DNA of 45,603 nucleotides, from contig CAAFJI010000050.1 of NCBI GenBank assembly GCA_900763175.1, forward strand, positions 1 to 45,603. The letters run 5' to 3'. A model generated the notes under the pieces. That model did no database searches and was not told where the DNA came from. It saw only the letters and a list, made by a program, of their open reading frames with translations. A program made the position numbers and the translations under genes. Shown in pieces: positions 6,055-13,348 of this stretch (position 1 is its first letter; each line of letters starts with the position of its first letter). The DNA comes from Lachnospiraceae bacterium (GTDB lineage Bacteria > Bacillota > Clostridia > Lachnospirales > Lachnospiraceae).

Positions 6055-6750
6055 ATGTTTGAAAAATTTGGACACGATTTTTATATCAATTTTATAAAAG
6101 ACAACCGATATACATGGCTACTGGATGGTTTGAAAAACACGATGATCATTACCGTGTTTGCCCTGCTCATCGGTATCTGCATCGGATTTTTGGTGGCAAT
6201 CATCCGTTCCTCTCATGATAAATCCGGAAATTTCAAGATTGCAAATGCAATCTGTAAGGTTTACCTGACTGTAATCCGTGGAACACCTACTGTGATCCAG
6301 CTGCTGATCATGAATTTTGTTGTTTTTGGTTCTGTAAGTGTGAATGAGATTTTAGTTGGAAGTCTGGCATTTGGTATCAATTCAGGTGCCTATGTTGCAG
6401 AAATTGTCCGTTCCGGAATCATGTCAATTGATCAGGGACAGACAGAGGCAGGCCGAAGCCTTGGCCTCAATTTTACCCAGACCATGCGTCTGATTATCAT
6501 TCCCCAGGCATTTAAAAACGTTCTTCCTGCCCTGGTAAATGAGTTCATTGTGCTGATCAAAGAGACTTCCATCATTGGATACATTGGAATGATGGATCTT
6601 ACAAAGGGAGCTATGCTGATCCAGAGCCGTACCTACAATGCATTTATGCCTCTTCTGGCAGCTGCAGCAATCTATCTGATCGTAGTTATGGTGCTGACTT
6701 TCTTTATGAATAAACTGGAGAGGAGACTGAGAACCAGTGAGCGCAAATAA
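6055..6750 (+). CDS. Polar amino-acid ABC transporter permease (HisM/GlnP type)
   Basis: A 231-residue inner-membrane permease of the His/Glu/Gln/Arg/opine family with about five transmembrane segments. The conserved cytoplasmic EAA loop, which docks to the ATPase, is EAGRSLGLNFTQTMRLIIIPQA (about 142-163). The N-terminal GLKNTMIITVFA and the VIRGTPTVIQL segment are also family hallmarks. The ribosome site is weak (AAAGGGAAAAGAT). It lies 216 bases after the binding-protein gene, separated by a palindromic repeat, and its 3' end overlaps the ATPase gene by 14 bases. With one permease gene, the pore is probably a homodimer. Confidence 0.93.
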   Translation: MFEKFGHDFYINFIKDNRYTWLLDGLKNTMIITVFALLIGICIGFLVAIIRSSHDKSGNFKIANAICKVYLTVIRGTPTVIQLLIMNFVVFGSVSVNEILVGSLAFGINSGAYVAEIVRSGIMSIDQGQTEAGRSLGLNFTQTMRLIIIPQAFKNVLPALVNEFIVLIKETSIIGYIGMMDLTKGAMLIQSRTYNAFMPLLAAAAIYLIVVMVLTFFMNKLERRLRTSERK

Positions 6751-7483
6751 AAGTAAAGTATTGATCCAGGTACAGGATCTGAAAAAAGCATTTGGAGCAA
6801 ATCAGGTACTGGATGGGATTTCCACAGAAATCTGCCAGGGCGAGGTAGTTGCTATTATTGGACCATCTGGTTCAGGAAAGTCCACTTTCCTTCGTTCTCT
6901 GAACCTTCTGGAAGTGCCTACAGGAGGAAAAATCCTGTTTGAAGGGACTGACATTACAGACCCGAAGGTGGATATTAACCGCCATCGTCAGAAAATCGGA
7001 ATGGTTTTCCGGCAGTTTAATCTGTTTCCACATAAAACAGTAAAGCAGAACATTATGATGGCGCCTGTTGCATTGAAGCTGATGACAAGGGAAGAAGCCT
7101 CCAAACGTGCAGATGAGCTTCTGAAGCGTGTAGGACTTCCTGACAAGGCAGATTCTTATCCGGATATGCTTTCCGGCGGACAGAAGCAGCGTATTGCCAT
7201 TGCCAGATCTCTTGCCATGAATCCAGATGTAATGCTGTTTGACGAGCCAACCTCTGCCCTTGACCCGGAGATGGTCGGAGAGGTTCTGGAGCTGATGAAG
7301 GAGCTTGCAAAAAGTGGTATGACCATGGTAGTTGTTACACATGAGATGGGATTTGCAAGAGAGGTTGCAACAAGAGTTCTGTTTATTGATGATGGAAAGA
7401 TTCAGGAAGAGAATGCTCCAAAGGAGTTTTTTGAAAATCCGAAGAATCCAAGACTGAAAGAATTTTTATCTAAGGTTTTATAA
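6737..7483 (+). CDS. Polar amino-acid ABC transporter ATPase (GlnQ/ArtP type)
   Basis: A 248-residue ATPase energising the transporter. Walker A is GPSGSGKST (about 42-50), signature LSGGQKQRIAIARSL, Walker B VMLFDEPTSALDPE, and switch histidine VVVTHEMG. The start is a GTG at 6737 within the permease gene; GGAGAGGAG at 6717-6725 is upstream, implying coupled translation. One oddity is the Q-loop: the usual VFQQFNLF reads VFRQFNLF, with arginine (CGG) at residue 92 where the conserved glutamine normally sits, although a glutamine follows at 93. The unit ends with a hairpin at 7492-7538. Confidence 0.94.
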   Translation: MSANKSKVLIQVQDLKKAFGANQVLDGISTEICQGEVVAIIGPSGSGKSTFLRSLNLLEVPTGGKILFEGTDITDPKVDINRHRQKIGMVFRQFNLFPHKTVKQNIMMAPVALKLMTREEASKRADELLKRVGLPDKADSYPDMLSGGQKQRIAIARSLAMNPDVMLFDEPTSALDPEMVGEVLELMKELAKSGMTMVVVTHEMGFAREVATRVLFIDDGKIQEENAPKEFFENPKNPRLKEFLSKVL

Positions 7484-7491
7484 AAATAAGA

Positions 7492-7538
7492 AGCACCTTG
7501 CAGGAAAGGTTATGACACTTTTTTGCAGGGCGCTTTTA
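7492..7538 (+). terminator. Weak terminator after the ABC transporter
   Basis: AGCACCTTGCA (7492-7502) pairs, with one mismatch and one G.U, with 7524-7534, followed by TTTTAT. Confidence 0.55.
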
Positions 7539-7551
7539 TATTGGATAAGAA

Positions 7552-7586
7552 ACAGGGCGGGAATCCACTGAGAACTCCTGCCCTGT
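7552..7586 (-). terminator. Convergent terminator for asnA-CBS
   Basis: ACAGGGCGGGA (7552-7562) pairs with TCCTGCCCTGT (7576-7586) with one G.U pair. On the minus strand it is followed by TTTCTTAT, 6 bases after the CBS-gene stop. Confidence 0.65.
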
Positions 7587-7591
7587 AAATT

Positions 7592-8014
7592 TTATGACTG
7601 CTGTTCTGCATTTTTCTGCATTTCTTTGTAGCAGTATTTGATGATTTCTTTTCTTGTTACGATACCGATGAAATGATCCTGATCGTCAATAACAGGTACG
7701 AAGTTCTGATTGATGGCACGATCCAGAAGATCCTCCATGTCGCAGTTTACATGAATCGGCTTATAGGTAGCCCTGCGCTGGATAGCCATGACAGGAATGT
7801 CTTCCGCATCTTTTACATCAGTAATGTTCAGATGCTTCATTCCCCACAGAAGATCGCCCTCGGAAATGGTTCCTATATATCTGCCGTCCGGATTTAAAAT
7901 GGGGATACAGGAAAATTTGCGGTGTTCCATTTTCTCCAGAGTCTGGCGAAGGGTTTCATTTTCAAAAATATAGGCAACGTCACTTTTCGGTGTTAAGAAA
8001 AAAAGTATATTCAA
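7592..8014 (-). CDS. CBS-domain pair protein
   Basis: A 140-residue protein made almost entirely of two CBS motifs. The first is about residues 8-65 (IFENETLRQTLEKMEHRKFSCIPIL ending GTISEGDLLW in pieces), the second about 75-132 (VNCDMEDLLDRAINQNFVPV, then GIVTRKEIIKY). Stand-alone CBS pairs bind adenosyl nucleotides and act as energy or redox sensors. There is no catalytic or DNA-binding domain. The start is a TTG at 8014 read on the minus strand, with GAGGG 6 bases upstream; the next methionine would remove most of the first CBS strand. It lies 27 bases after asnA and is co-transcribed, so it may modulate AsnA or respond to its AMP product. That link is inference. Confidence 0.8.
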   Translation of the reverse strand: MNILFFLTPKSDVAYIFENETLRQTLEKMEHRKFSCIPILNPDGRYIGTISEGDLLWGMKHLNITDVKDAEDIPVMAIQRRATYKPIHVNCDMEDLLDRAINQNFVPVIDDQDHFIGIVTRKEIIKYCYKEMQKNAEQQS

Positions 8015-8041
8015 TTTAATCCCTCGTTTCGTTGTTGGGTT

Positions 8042-9049
8042 TTACAGAAGCGGAATACCGCCTGCTGCAGCTTCGTCCTGCATTTCCTTTGGCCACAGGG
8101 AAACGTGTACTTCTCCGATGTGTGCCTTACGCAGGAAGAACATACAGATTCGGGATTGTCCGATTCCACCACCGATAGTATATGGAAGTTCCTTGTTGAG
8201 AATAGCCTTCTGGAAAGGCAGTTCTCTTCTGTCTTCGCAGCCTGCCTCTGCCAGCTGTTTTTCCAGGGCAGTTTCATCTACACGAATGCCCATGGAGGAA
8301 AGCTCAAGGGCAATGTCCAGTACCGGATAGTATACCAGAATATCACCGTTTAATTCCCAGTCATCATAGTCTGGGGCTCTGCCGTCATGGCGTTCTCCAT
8401 TGGTAAGCTTCTTACCTACCTGCATAAGGAAAACAGCACCCTTTTCTTTTACAATCTTATATTCTCTTTCCTTAGGAGTGAGATCAGGGTACATATCTAC
8501 CAGTTCTTCTGTGGAAACAAAAGCAATCTCTCTTGGAAGGATTTCTTCTATGTAGTCGTACTGAACAGCCATGTATTTTTCTGTTTTGCGCAGAACGCTG
8601 TAGATGGCACGAACCGTGTTGATCAGGGTTTCTACATTTCGCTCCTCTTTGGAAATAATTTTCTCCCAGTCCCACTGGTCTACATAGATAGAATGGATGT
8701 TGTCAACGTCCTCGTCACGGCGGATGGCAACCATATCGGTATACAGTCCTTCACCCTGGGCAAAGCCGTATTTCTTCAGAGCATAACGTTTCCATTTGGC
8801 AAGGGAATGAACGATTTCAGCATTTCCCTCCATGTTTTTGATGTCAAAGCTTACCGGACGTTCCACTCCATTCAGATTGTCATTGAGGCCGGAACTTGGG
8901 TCTACAAATATAGGTGCGGAGACACGCAGAAGGTTCAGCTTCTGTGCAAGTGTCTGCTGGAAAAAGTCTTTAACAGTTTTAATTGCTACCTGAGTATCAT
9001 GGAGATTAAGGTCTGCATGATAGCCCATAGGAATTTTCAGTTGTTCCAT
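8042..9049 (-). CDS. asnA: Aspartate-ammonia ligase (asparagine synthetase A)
   Basis: A 335-residue ammonia-dependent asparagine synthetase of the class II aminoacyl-tRNA-synthetase fold. It makes asparagine from aspartate, ammonia and ATP, releasing AMP and pyrophosphate. Recognisable blocks are APIFVDPSSGLNDNLNGVERPV near residue 45-66 (shortened here), YTDMVAIRRDED and IYVDQWDWEK in the middle, and TIGGGIGQSRICMF (motif 3-like) near the C-terminus. Length matches the family. The start has AAGGAGG a few bases upstream. A strong minus-strand promoter lies at 9086-9114. The downstream CBS gene is in the same unit. Confidence 0.97.
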   Translation of the reverse strand: MEQLKIPMGYHADLNLHDTQVAIKTVKDFFQQTLAQKLNLLRVSAPIFVDPSSGLNDNLNGVERPVSFDIKNMEGNAEIVHSLAKWKRYALKKYGFAQGEGLYTDMVAIRRDEDVDNIHSIYVDQWDWEKIISKEERNVETLINTVRAIYSVLRKTEKYMAVQYDYIEEILPREIAFVSTEELVDMYPDLTPKEREYKIVKEKGAVFLMQVGKKLTNGERHDGRAPDYDDWELNGDILVYYPVLDIALELSSMGIRVDETALEKQLAEAGCEDRRELPFQKAILNKELPYTIGGGIGQSRICMFFLRKAHIGEVHVSLWPKEMQDEAAAGGIPLL

Positions 9050-9085
9050 GGGAATCCTCCTTGTTGATTTTGGTAATCTCGGTTT

Positions 9086-9114
9086 ATTATAACAGGTATT
9101 TTCCGGATTGGCAA
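9086..9114 (-). promoter_or_regulatory. Promoter of asnA-CBS
   Basis: On the minus strand TTGCCA (complement of 9109-9114), a 17-base spacer and a perfect TATAAT (complement of 9086-9091), about 37 bases before the asnA start. Confidence 0.8.
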
Positions 9115-9122
9115 TTTACACC

Positions 9123-9151
9123 TTGCAAGAAATATATAAAAAAGCTACAAT
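9123..9151 (+). promoter_or_regulatory. Promoter of the zinc-ribbon membrane protein gene
   Basis: TTGCAA (9123-9128), a 17-base spacer and TACAAT (9146-9151), back to back with the asnA promoter; the -35 boxes are 8 bases apart. Confidence 0.75.
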
Positions 9152-9183
9152 AAAAGACAAAGAATGGGACAGGGGGATGCTTT

Positions 9184-9651
9184 ATGGGGAAAAACAGATG
9201 TCAGGTCTGTGACGGACCTGTTGTAAATGGCAGATGTAAATTATGCGGTATGCCATATCGAAATGACGAGATTCTTTATCATCTTAATGAAAATAGAAGC
9301 GATCATTATCGCCATGCTACGATTCGGGCCAGGGAAGCAATGCACCAGGATGAGATTCCTCTTGGAGATAAGAAACCGAGGCAGACCACTGCCGGTAAAA
9401 CTGTTTCAGGAAAAGCACCTGTGAGAGCAGCAACAAAGAATTCGGGAAGTGTTTATACCTCTGGAAAGACCACATCAGGTAAATATCCTGCGCAAAAAGT
9501 AAAAAAGAAGAAAAAGAATTCCTTCATCAGTTTTATATTTTTTGTCATCATTGTATTAGCCAGTGTTCCGGAACTGAGAGATGCTTTGCAGGAGACATTT
9601 GGAGGATATCTGGAAGAGATCGTAAATGAATTTACTATGGAAGAAAGGTAA
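9184..9651 (+). CDS. Zinc-ribbon membrane-anchored protein of unknown function
   Basis: A 155-residue protein with an unusual three-part layout. The N-terminus has four cysteines in two pairs (C6-x2-C9 and C18-x2-C21), a treble-clef-like zinc ribbon. A low-complexity Thr/Ser/Lys-rich stretch follows (about 65-110), with repeated T/S-GK motifs and a KKKKK cluster. One hydrophobic helix (about 112-128) then leads to a short acidic-amphipathic tail. The zinc ribbon and basic linker are presumably cytoplasmic. ATG 9184 is preceded by AGGGGG. The next gene starts 4 bases after its stop, so the two are co-expressed. I do not recognise a named family. Confidence 0.7.
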   Translation: MGKNRCQVCDGPVVNGRCKLCGMPYRNDEILYHLNENRSDHYRHATIRAREAMHQDEIPLGDKKPRQTTAGKTVSGKAPVRAATKNSGSVYTSGKTTSGKYPAQKVKKKKKNSFISFIFFVIIVLASVPELRDALQETFGGYLEEIVNEFTMEER

Positions 9652-9655
9652 TAAA

Positions 9656-10117
9656 ATGGCAGAGACTAACGAGAAAAAAGCGGCTTTTGCAGGCAGGAAA
9701 AAGTGGGGGCTGATTGCAGTCACCATTGCAGTAATCTCCCTTGTTTTTACTGCGATTTCCTGGAAATCCATGCATCCGTCCAAGACAGTCACTATGGAGA
9801 AAATGAAAACATATGCGAGGGAGAAGCTGCTTGATGGCATAGAATGTATCAATGACTCCTATGTGGTTTTGATTTATGATGAAAAGACACAGAGCAGCGA
9901 ATGGTTTGCCCTGGAAAGCACAGAGGAAGATAAGGCAGAGGTGGAAGCTCTGGCAGAAACGGCAGGTGTACAGATAAAAGAGGAAAAAATCTCACCACCC
10001 ATCATTTTTGTTATGTATTTTCTTCAGTTTTTTATTTGCTATGGACTGGTATGGGGCGTTTGGAGACTATACGGAAAACTACGGATCGGAAAGAGAAAAG
10101 AGCATTACAGAGTATAA
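9656..10117 (+). CDS. Two-helix membrane protein of unknown function
   Basis: A 153-residue protein with one transmembrane helix near the N-terminus (about 17-37), an extracytoplasmic domain of about 80 residues and a second helix near the C-terminus (about 117-140), followed by a basic tail (KLRIGKRKEH). The extracytoplasmic part looks like a small alpha/beta fold (ECINDSYVVLIYDEKTQS) with many acidic residues. ATG 9656 is chosen because it directly follows the previous stop and has GAAAGG upstream; a longer in-frame reading would overlap the neighbour. It probably forms a pair with the zinc-ribbon protein. No function can be assigned. Confidence 0.65.
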   Translation: MAETNEKKAAFAGRKKWGLIAVTIAVISLVFTAISWKSMHPSKTVTMEKMKTYAREKLLDGIECINDSYVVLIYDEKTQSSEWFALESTEEDKAEVEALAETAGVQIKEEKISPPIIFVMYFLQFFICYGLVWGVWRLYGKLRIGKRKEHYRV

Positions 10118-10120
10118 TAG

Positions 10121-10174
10121 AAAACGTCTCTCTGATGGGGATGCTGATAACAGCCTGTCAGGGAGACGTTTTTG
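10121..10174. terminator. Convergent terminator between the small membrane genes and arcC
   Basis: AAAACGTCTCTCTGA (10121-10135) pairs with 10158-10172 (one G.U pair), with T runs on both strands (TTTTT at 10169-10173; TTTTCTATT reading the other way). Confidence 0.8.
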
Positions 10175-10187
10175 TCACAAAAGAGGA

Positions 10188-11120
10188 TTATTTAATGATA
10201 GTTCCAGTCTTTTCTTTACAGCCTTCTTTGGCGTGTGCCATGTCTGTGATGACAGCTTTGCGTCCTTCTCCTTTTTCTACGAAAGACACGCCTGCTTCAA
10301 TCTTCGGAAGCATGGAGCCAGATGCAAACTGGTCTTCCTGAATGTATTTCTTAGCGTCATTTACAGAAAGAACGCCGATTGGCTGCTCATCAGCCTGTCC
10401 GAGATTCAGGCTAACTTTTTCTACGCTGGTAAGGATAAGAAGTGTGTCTGCATTTAATTCTTCTGCAAGAAGTCCGGCAGCACGGTCCTTTTCAATAATA
10501 GCGCTGGCACCATGAAGAGTAGTTCCCTGCTCCATAACCGGAATTCCGCCACCGCCGGCAGCGATAACTACCTGATCAGCAGCGAGAAGAGCACGGATAG
10601 TCTCGATTTCTACAATCTTCTGGGGCTTCGGTGCAGCAACAATACGGCGATAGCCATTCTCGGAAACCCGGGTTACATAATTTCCTTTTTCTTCTTCTGC
10701 TTCAGCTTCTTCTGCGGTGAGAACACGGCCGATGATCTTCTCAGGTTCTGCGAATGCATCATCGTATGGATCGATAACGGTCTGGGTCAGGATGGTAGCA
10801 ACCGGTTTGTAAATGCCACGGTTGATAAATTCTGTGCGGATGGAGTTCTGAAGGTCATATCCGATATAACCCTGGCTCATGGCTGAGCAGACGGACATAG
10901 GAGCAAAGGTATAATCTGGATGTGCTTTTCCAAATTCATTCATTGCGGTGTGAATCATGCCTACCTGAGGACCATTGCTGTGGGAAATTACCACTTTGGC
11001 ACCGGACTCTACAAGGTCGGCAATGGCTTTGGCTGCGGCCTTGGCTGCTGTTTTCTGTTCTGGAAGTGTGGTTCCAAGAGCTCTGTGTCCTAATGCAACA
11101 ACTACGATTTTTTCACTCAT
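10188..11120 (-). CDS. arcC: Carbamate kinase
   Basis: A 310-residue amino-acid-kinase-fold enzyme that makes ATP from carbamoyl phosphate and ADP. Family blocks are present: SHSNGPQVGMI, a second glycine-rich loop VVIAAGGGGIPV, IIEKDRAAGLLAEELNADTLLILTS in pieces, and ASGSMLPKIEAG near the C-terminus. The N-terminal phosphate loop is atypical: ALGHRALG where most carbamate kinases read ALGGNALx, so His12-Arg13 replace Gly-Asn. Arginine deiminase and ornithine carbamoyltransferase genes are not next to it, so the carbamoyl phosphate may come from another pathway such as purine or agmatine catabolism. The gene is monocistronic here. Confidence 0.9.
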   Translation of the reverse strand: MSEKIVVVALGHRALGTTLPEQKTAAKAAAKAIADLVESGAKVVISHSNGPQVGMIHTAMNEFGKAHPDYTFAPMSVCSAMSQGYIGYDLQNSIRTEFINRGIYKPVATILTQTVIDPYDDAFAEPEKIIGRVLTAEEAEAEEEKGNYVTRVSENGYRRIVAAPKPQKIVEIETIRALLAADQVVIAAGGGGIPVMEQGTTLHGASAIIEKDRAAGLLAEELNADTLLILTSVEKVSLNLGQADEQPIGVLSVNDAKKYIQEDQFASGSMLPKIEAGVSFVEKGEGRKAVITDMAHAKEGCKEKTGTIIK

Positions 11121-11665
11121 AGGAAATACCTCGTTTCTGTCAAGTATAATGGAGTCAGGGGAAATAGTCTTTGGCCCCCGGCATCCTGAAAAAATGTTTA
11201 TTTATTCCTCATTATAAAAGACCAGGAACAGAATTGCAATAGATTCTTTCATATACAGGAAAAGCCATCCGCACACAGCAGATGGCTTATTTCCTATATT
11301 TTTTGAGGGGGGAGATAGAGAGTGGTTTTTCATCTATCCGAGATTTATCATATCAGCAATTTGTGAGGAAAGTGTGTTCCAAATCTTAAAGAAATCGAAA
11401 AAAAGTGAAATGAAAATAAACAGAGAAAAATGGTTTCCGTACTTGTAATCAGGAAAAGTATGTGATAAAGTATACCTATCTTATTTTCTGCATTCTGCAG
11501 AAAGACATTTTCTATGCACCAGTTCGGTGCAGGATATTCCATTTTACAAAGGATAGCCAGTTGACTTTTTGTACCAATTTTTAAGAAGAAAGGCGTGATT
11601 TCCATGTGATGTGAAAGTTTTTTACAAGTATCTGCAAATAGGAGTTCAAGTAATAAGGAGAGAAA
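11121..11665. other. 545-base intergenic region
   Basis: No convincing gene. It contains the upstream region of arcC (a poor TATACT -10 on the minus strand), an isolated hairpin (AAGCCATC 11262-11269 with GATGGCTT 11281-11288) with no gene reading into it, and a promoter with a 180-base leader for the surface protein. The leader contains two small inverted repeats (TTTCTGC/GCAGAAA near 11484, TGCACC/GGTGCA near 11515). No riboswitch class was recognised. Confidence 0.5.
11443..11471 (+). promoter_or_regulatory. Probable promoter of the sortase-anchored protein gene
   Basis: TTGTAA (11443-11448), a 17-base spacer and TAAAGT (11466-11471) with TG at 11463-11464. This implies a leader of about 190 bases. 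Confidence 0.5.
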
Positions 11666-13285
11666 ATGAAAGAAAACAGAATATGGAAATTACTTACATG
11701 GATCTGCATGGTGGTATTGTCAGTGGTTTTGAGGGTTCCCGGAAATGCACAGGAGATTTATGCAAAGAGTCTGGGAAATGAGCTTGAGAGTGGATTTGTA
11801 TCAGAAGAGTGGAAAGGGGAAGAAGCGCAAATTGTTCCAGGACGGATAGAAAGAAATTTGTCTCAGGGTGTGATTCTTCAAGATGCCAGATGGACAGACA
11901 GGGAGCAGTTTAAAGCTTTATTGACTGTTCAGACCCAAAATCTGCAATGGGGAGAAACTTTCCATGAGACAGATGAGGATGATGATCGGGAATTGGAGGC
12001 TGTTTACAATCTTGTTGTATGGATTTCTGAGTATTTTCAGCTGGACAGAGCAGCATTTTCATCGGAAGGATATCTGATGGAGGAAATTCCTGTTCAATCC
12101 CAGGATGGCAGGATGATCTCTATTACAAAGCTTCACTGGAAGCTAGAGGAAACAGAAATGGAAAAAGAGCAGGAGATTCCGGTAATACTTCGTGAGGAAT
12201 ACCGTTTTCTGGCAGATGAGAAGGCAGTACCTCTTTGCCAGGATTCCCCTCTCGAGAAAGGAGCAGAGACTGACATTAGTGCTTATGGAACTTACATAGA
12301 AGAAAAGAGAGGAGCCGTCAGAAAAATAGTACGTGAAGGGGCTGCACCGGTGCTTACTATTTCTTCATCAGAAGCAAAACTAGGTCTTTTAGCAGGGCTT
12401 CGGGAGGAACAGGCAATTGCCGGGAATCGCATTTTCTTTGATGTAAAAATAGAAAATAAGGGCAGCGTTCCGATATATGGTCTGGCTTTAAATGCCAAAT
12501 TGCAAGGAACAGAGAATGTGCCGGTATGGGAAAATGAGCCTGGATTTAAGGCAACGGAGGAAGGTGCGCTTTTGGAAAGTCTTAGAGAAGGGGAAGCGCG
12601 AAATGTAAGCTTTTTTGTGGATATAGGCGAAAAGGAGCAGGGGGAATGGAAGGGAATGGTGACAGCTGTGGCGTCAGAACTGTTGCCGGTACAGGAAAAG
12701 GCAGAGTTTTCCTTCCCAGTGCTATCAGGAAAAGCAGCTTTCACGGTGAAGAAGACAGCAGACAGGAAAACAGCCCAGCCGGGGGAGACGATCACGTATC
12801 AGATCAGCATTCACAATACAGGAGAATGCACCCTCCATTCTGTGATAAGTACAGAACGATTTGGAATTTCCGGTATTTATGCAAGATTTCAGGAGCAGGA
12901 AGGAATCCTCTTGAACCAGACCAAAACCCAGGCCAGGATTTCAGAGATTGTTCCGGGAGGCTGTGTGAATCTGAAGGCCCAGGTAGTACTTCCGGAAGAG
13001 TTGGAGGATCAGGATCTTATCAATCAGGTAATCGTGGTGTCTGATGAGACTGGAGAAGAAAAAAGAATCCGTGACCAGTCTGTTGTGAAAGTGGAAAATA
13101 AAGAACAAAAAGTGGAAAGGATCCAGACAGGGGACGGCAGCTGTGGAAAGGGGCAGTCCTCTTATAAGGATTCACCTCAAACTGGTGACAGGTCCCACAA
13201 GGAGTTTTTTCAGTTATTGATCGTGTGCTCCCTGCTCTTTTCTGCGGTCATTGCCGGAAAGATGTTTTTTGACAGGAGAGATTGA
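11666..13285 (+). CDS. Sortase-anchored surface protein with DUF11-like domain
   Basis: A 539-residue exported protein. It has an N-terminal signal peptide (about 1-30), an acidic extracellular region, and two immunoglobulin-like modules at about 240-350 and 370-460. The second reads FTVKKTADRKTAQPGETITY then ISIHNTGE, a DUF11/conserved-repeat pattern. Near the C-terminus, SPQTGD is followed by a hydrophobic helix and a short charged tail (KMFFDRRD), which is a sortase sorting signal of the SPxTG kind. The mature protein should be covalently attached to peptidoglycan. ATG 11666 has TAAGGAG 7 bases upstream. It has no close homologue that I recognise and no sortase gene nearby. Adhesion or pilus-like function would be guesswork. 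Confidence 0.8.
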   Translation: MKENRIWKLLTWICMVVLSVVLRVPGNAQEIYAKSLGNELESGFVSEEWKGEEAQIVPGRIERNLSQGVILQDARWTDREQFKALLTVQTQNLQWGETFHETDEDDDRELEAVYNLVVWISEYFQLDRAAFSSEGYLMEEIPVQSQDGRMISITKLHWKLEETEMEKEQEIPVILREEYRFLADEKAVPLCQDSPLEKGAETDISAYGTYIEEKRGAVRKIVREGAAPVLTISSSEAKLGLLAGLREEQAIAGNRIFFDVKIENKGSVPIYGLALNAKLQGTENVPVWENEPGFKATEEGALLESLREGEARNVSFFVDIGEKEQGEWKGMVTAVASELLPVQEKAEFSFPVLSGKAAFTVKKTADRKTAQPGETITYQISIHNTGECTLHSVISTERFGISGIYARFQEQEGILLNQTKTQARISEIVPGGCVNLKAQVVLPEELEDQDLINQVIVVSDETGEEKRIRDQSVVKVENKEQKVERIQTGDGSCGKGQSSYKDSPQTGDRSHKEFFQLLIVCSLLFSAVIAGKMFFDRRD

Positions 13286-13310
13286 AAACAATTAAGCGGT
13301 GTGCTATTCT
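13282..13310 (+). promoter_or_regulatory. Promoter for murE and the downstream run
   Basis: TTGAAA (13282-13287), a 17-base spacer and TATTCT (13305-13310), with TG at 13302-13303 (extended -10). It overlaps the end of the surface-protein gene. Confidence 0.75.
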
Positions 13311-13348
13311 ATAAAGGAGTATCGTTTAAAATAAGGGAGGCGTATATC

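Noticed and set aside
8387..9067. 226-codon plus-strand frame opposite asnA
   Set aside because: Phe/Ser-rich shadow of asnA; no ribosome site or family resemblance.
11478..11665. Leader of the surface-protein gene as a riboswitch
   Set aside because: Only two short inverted repeats are visible and no known aptamer core could be recognised.
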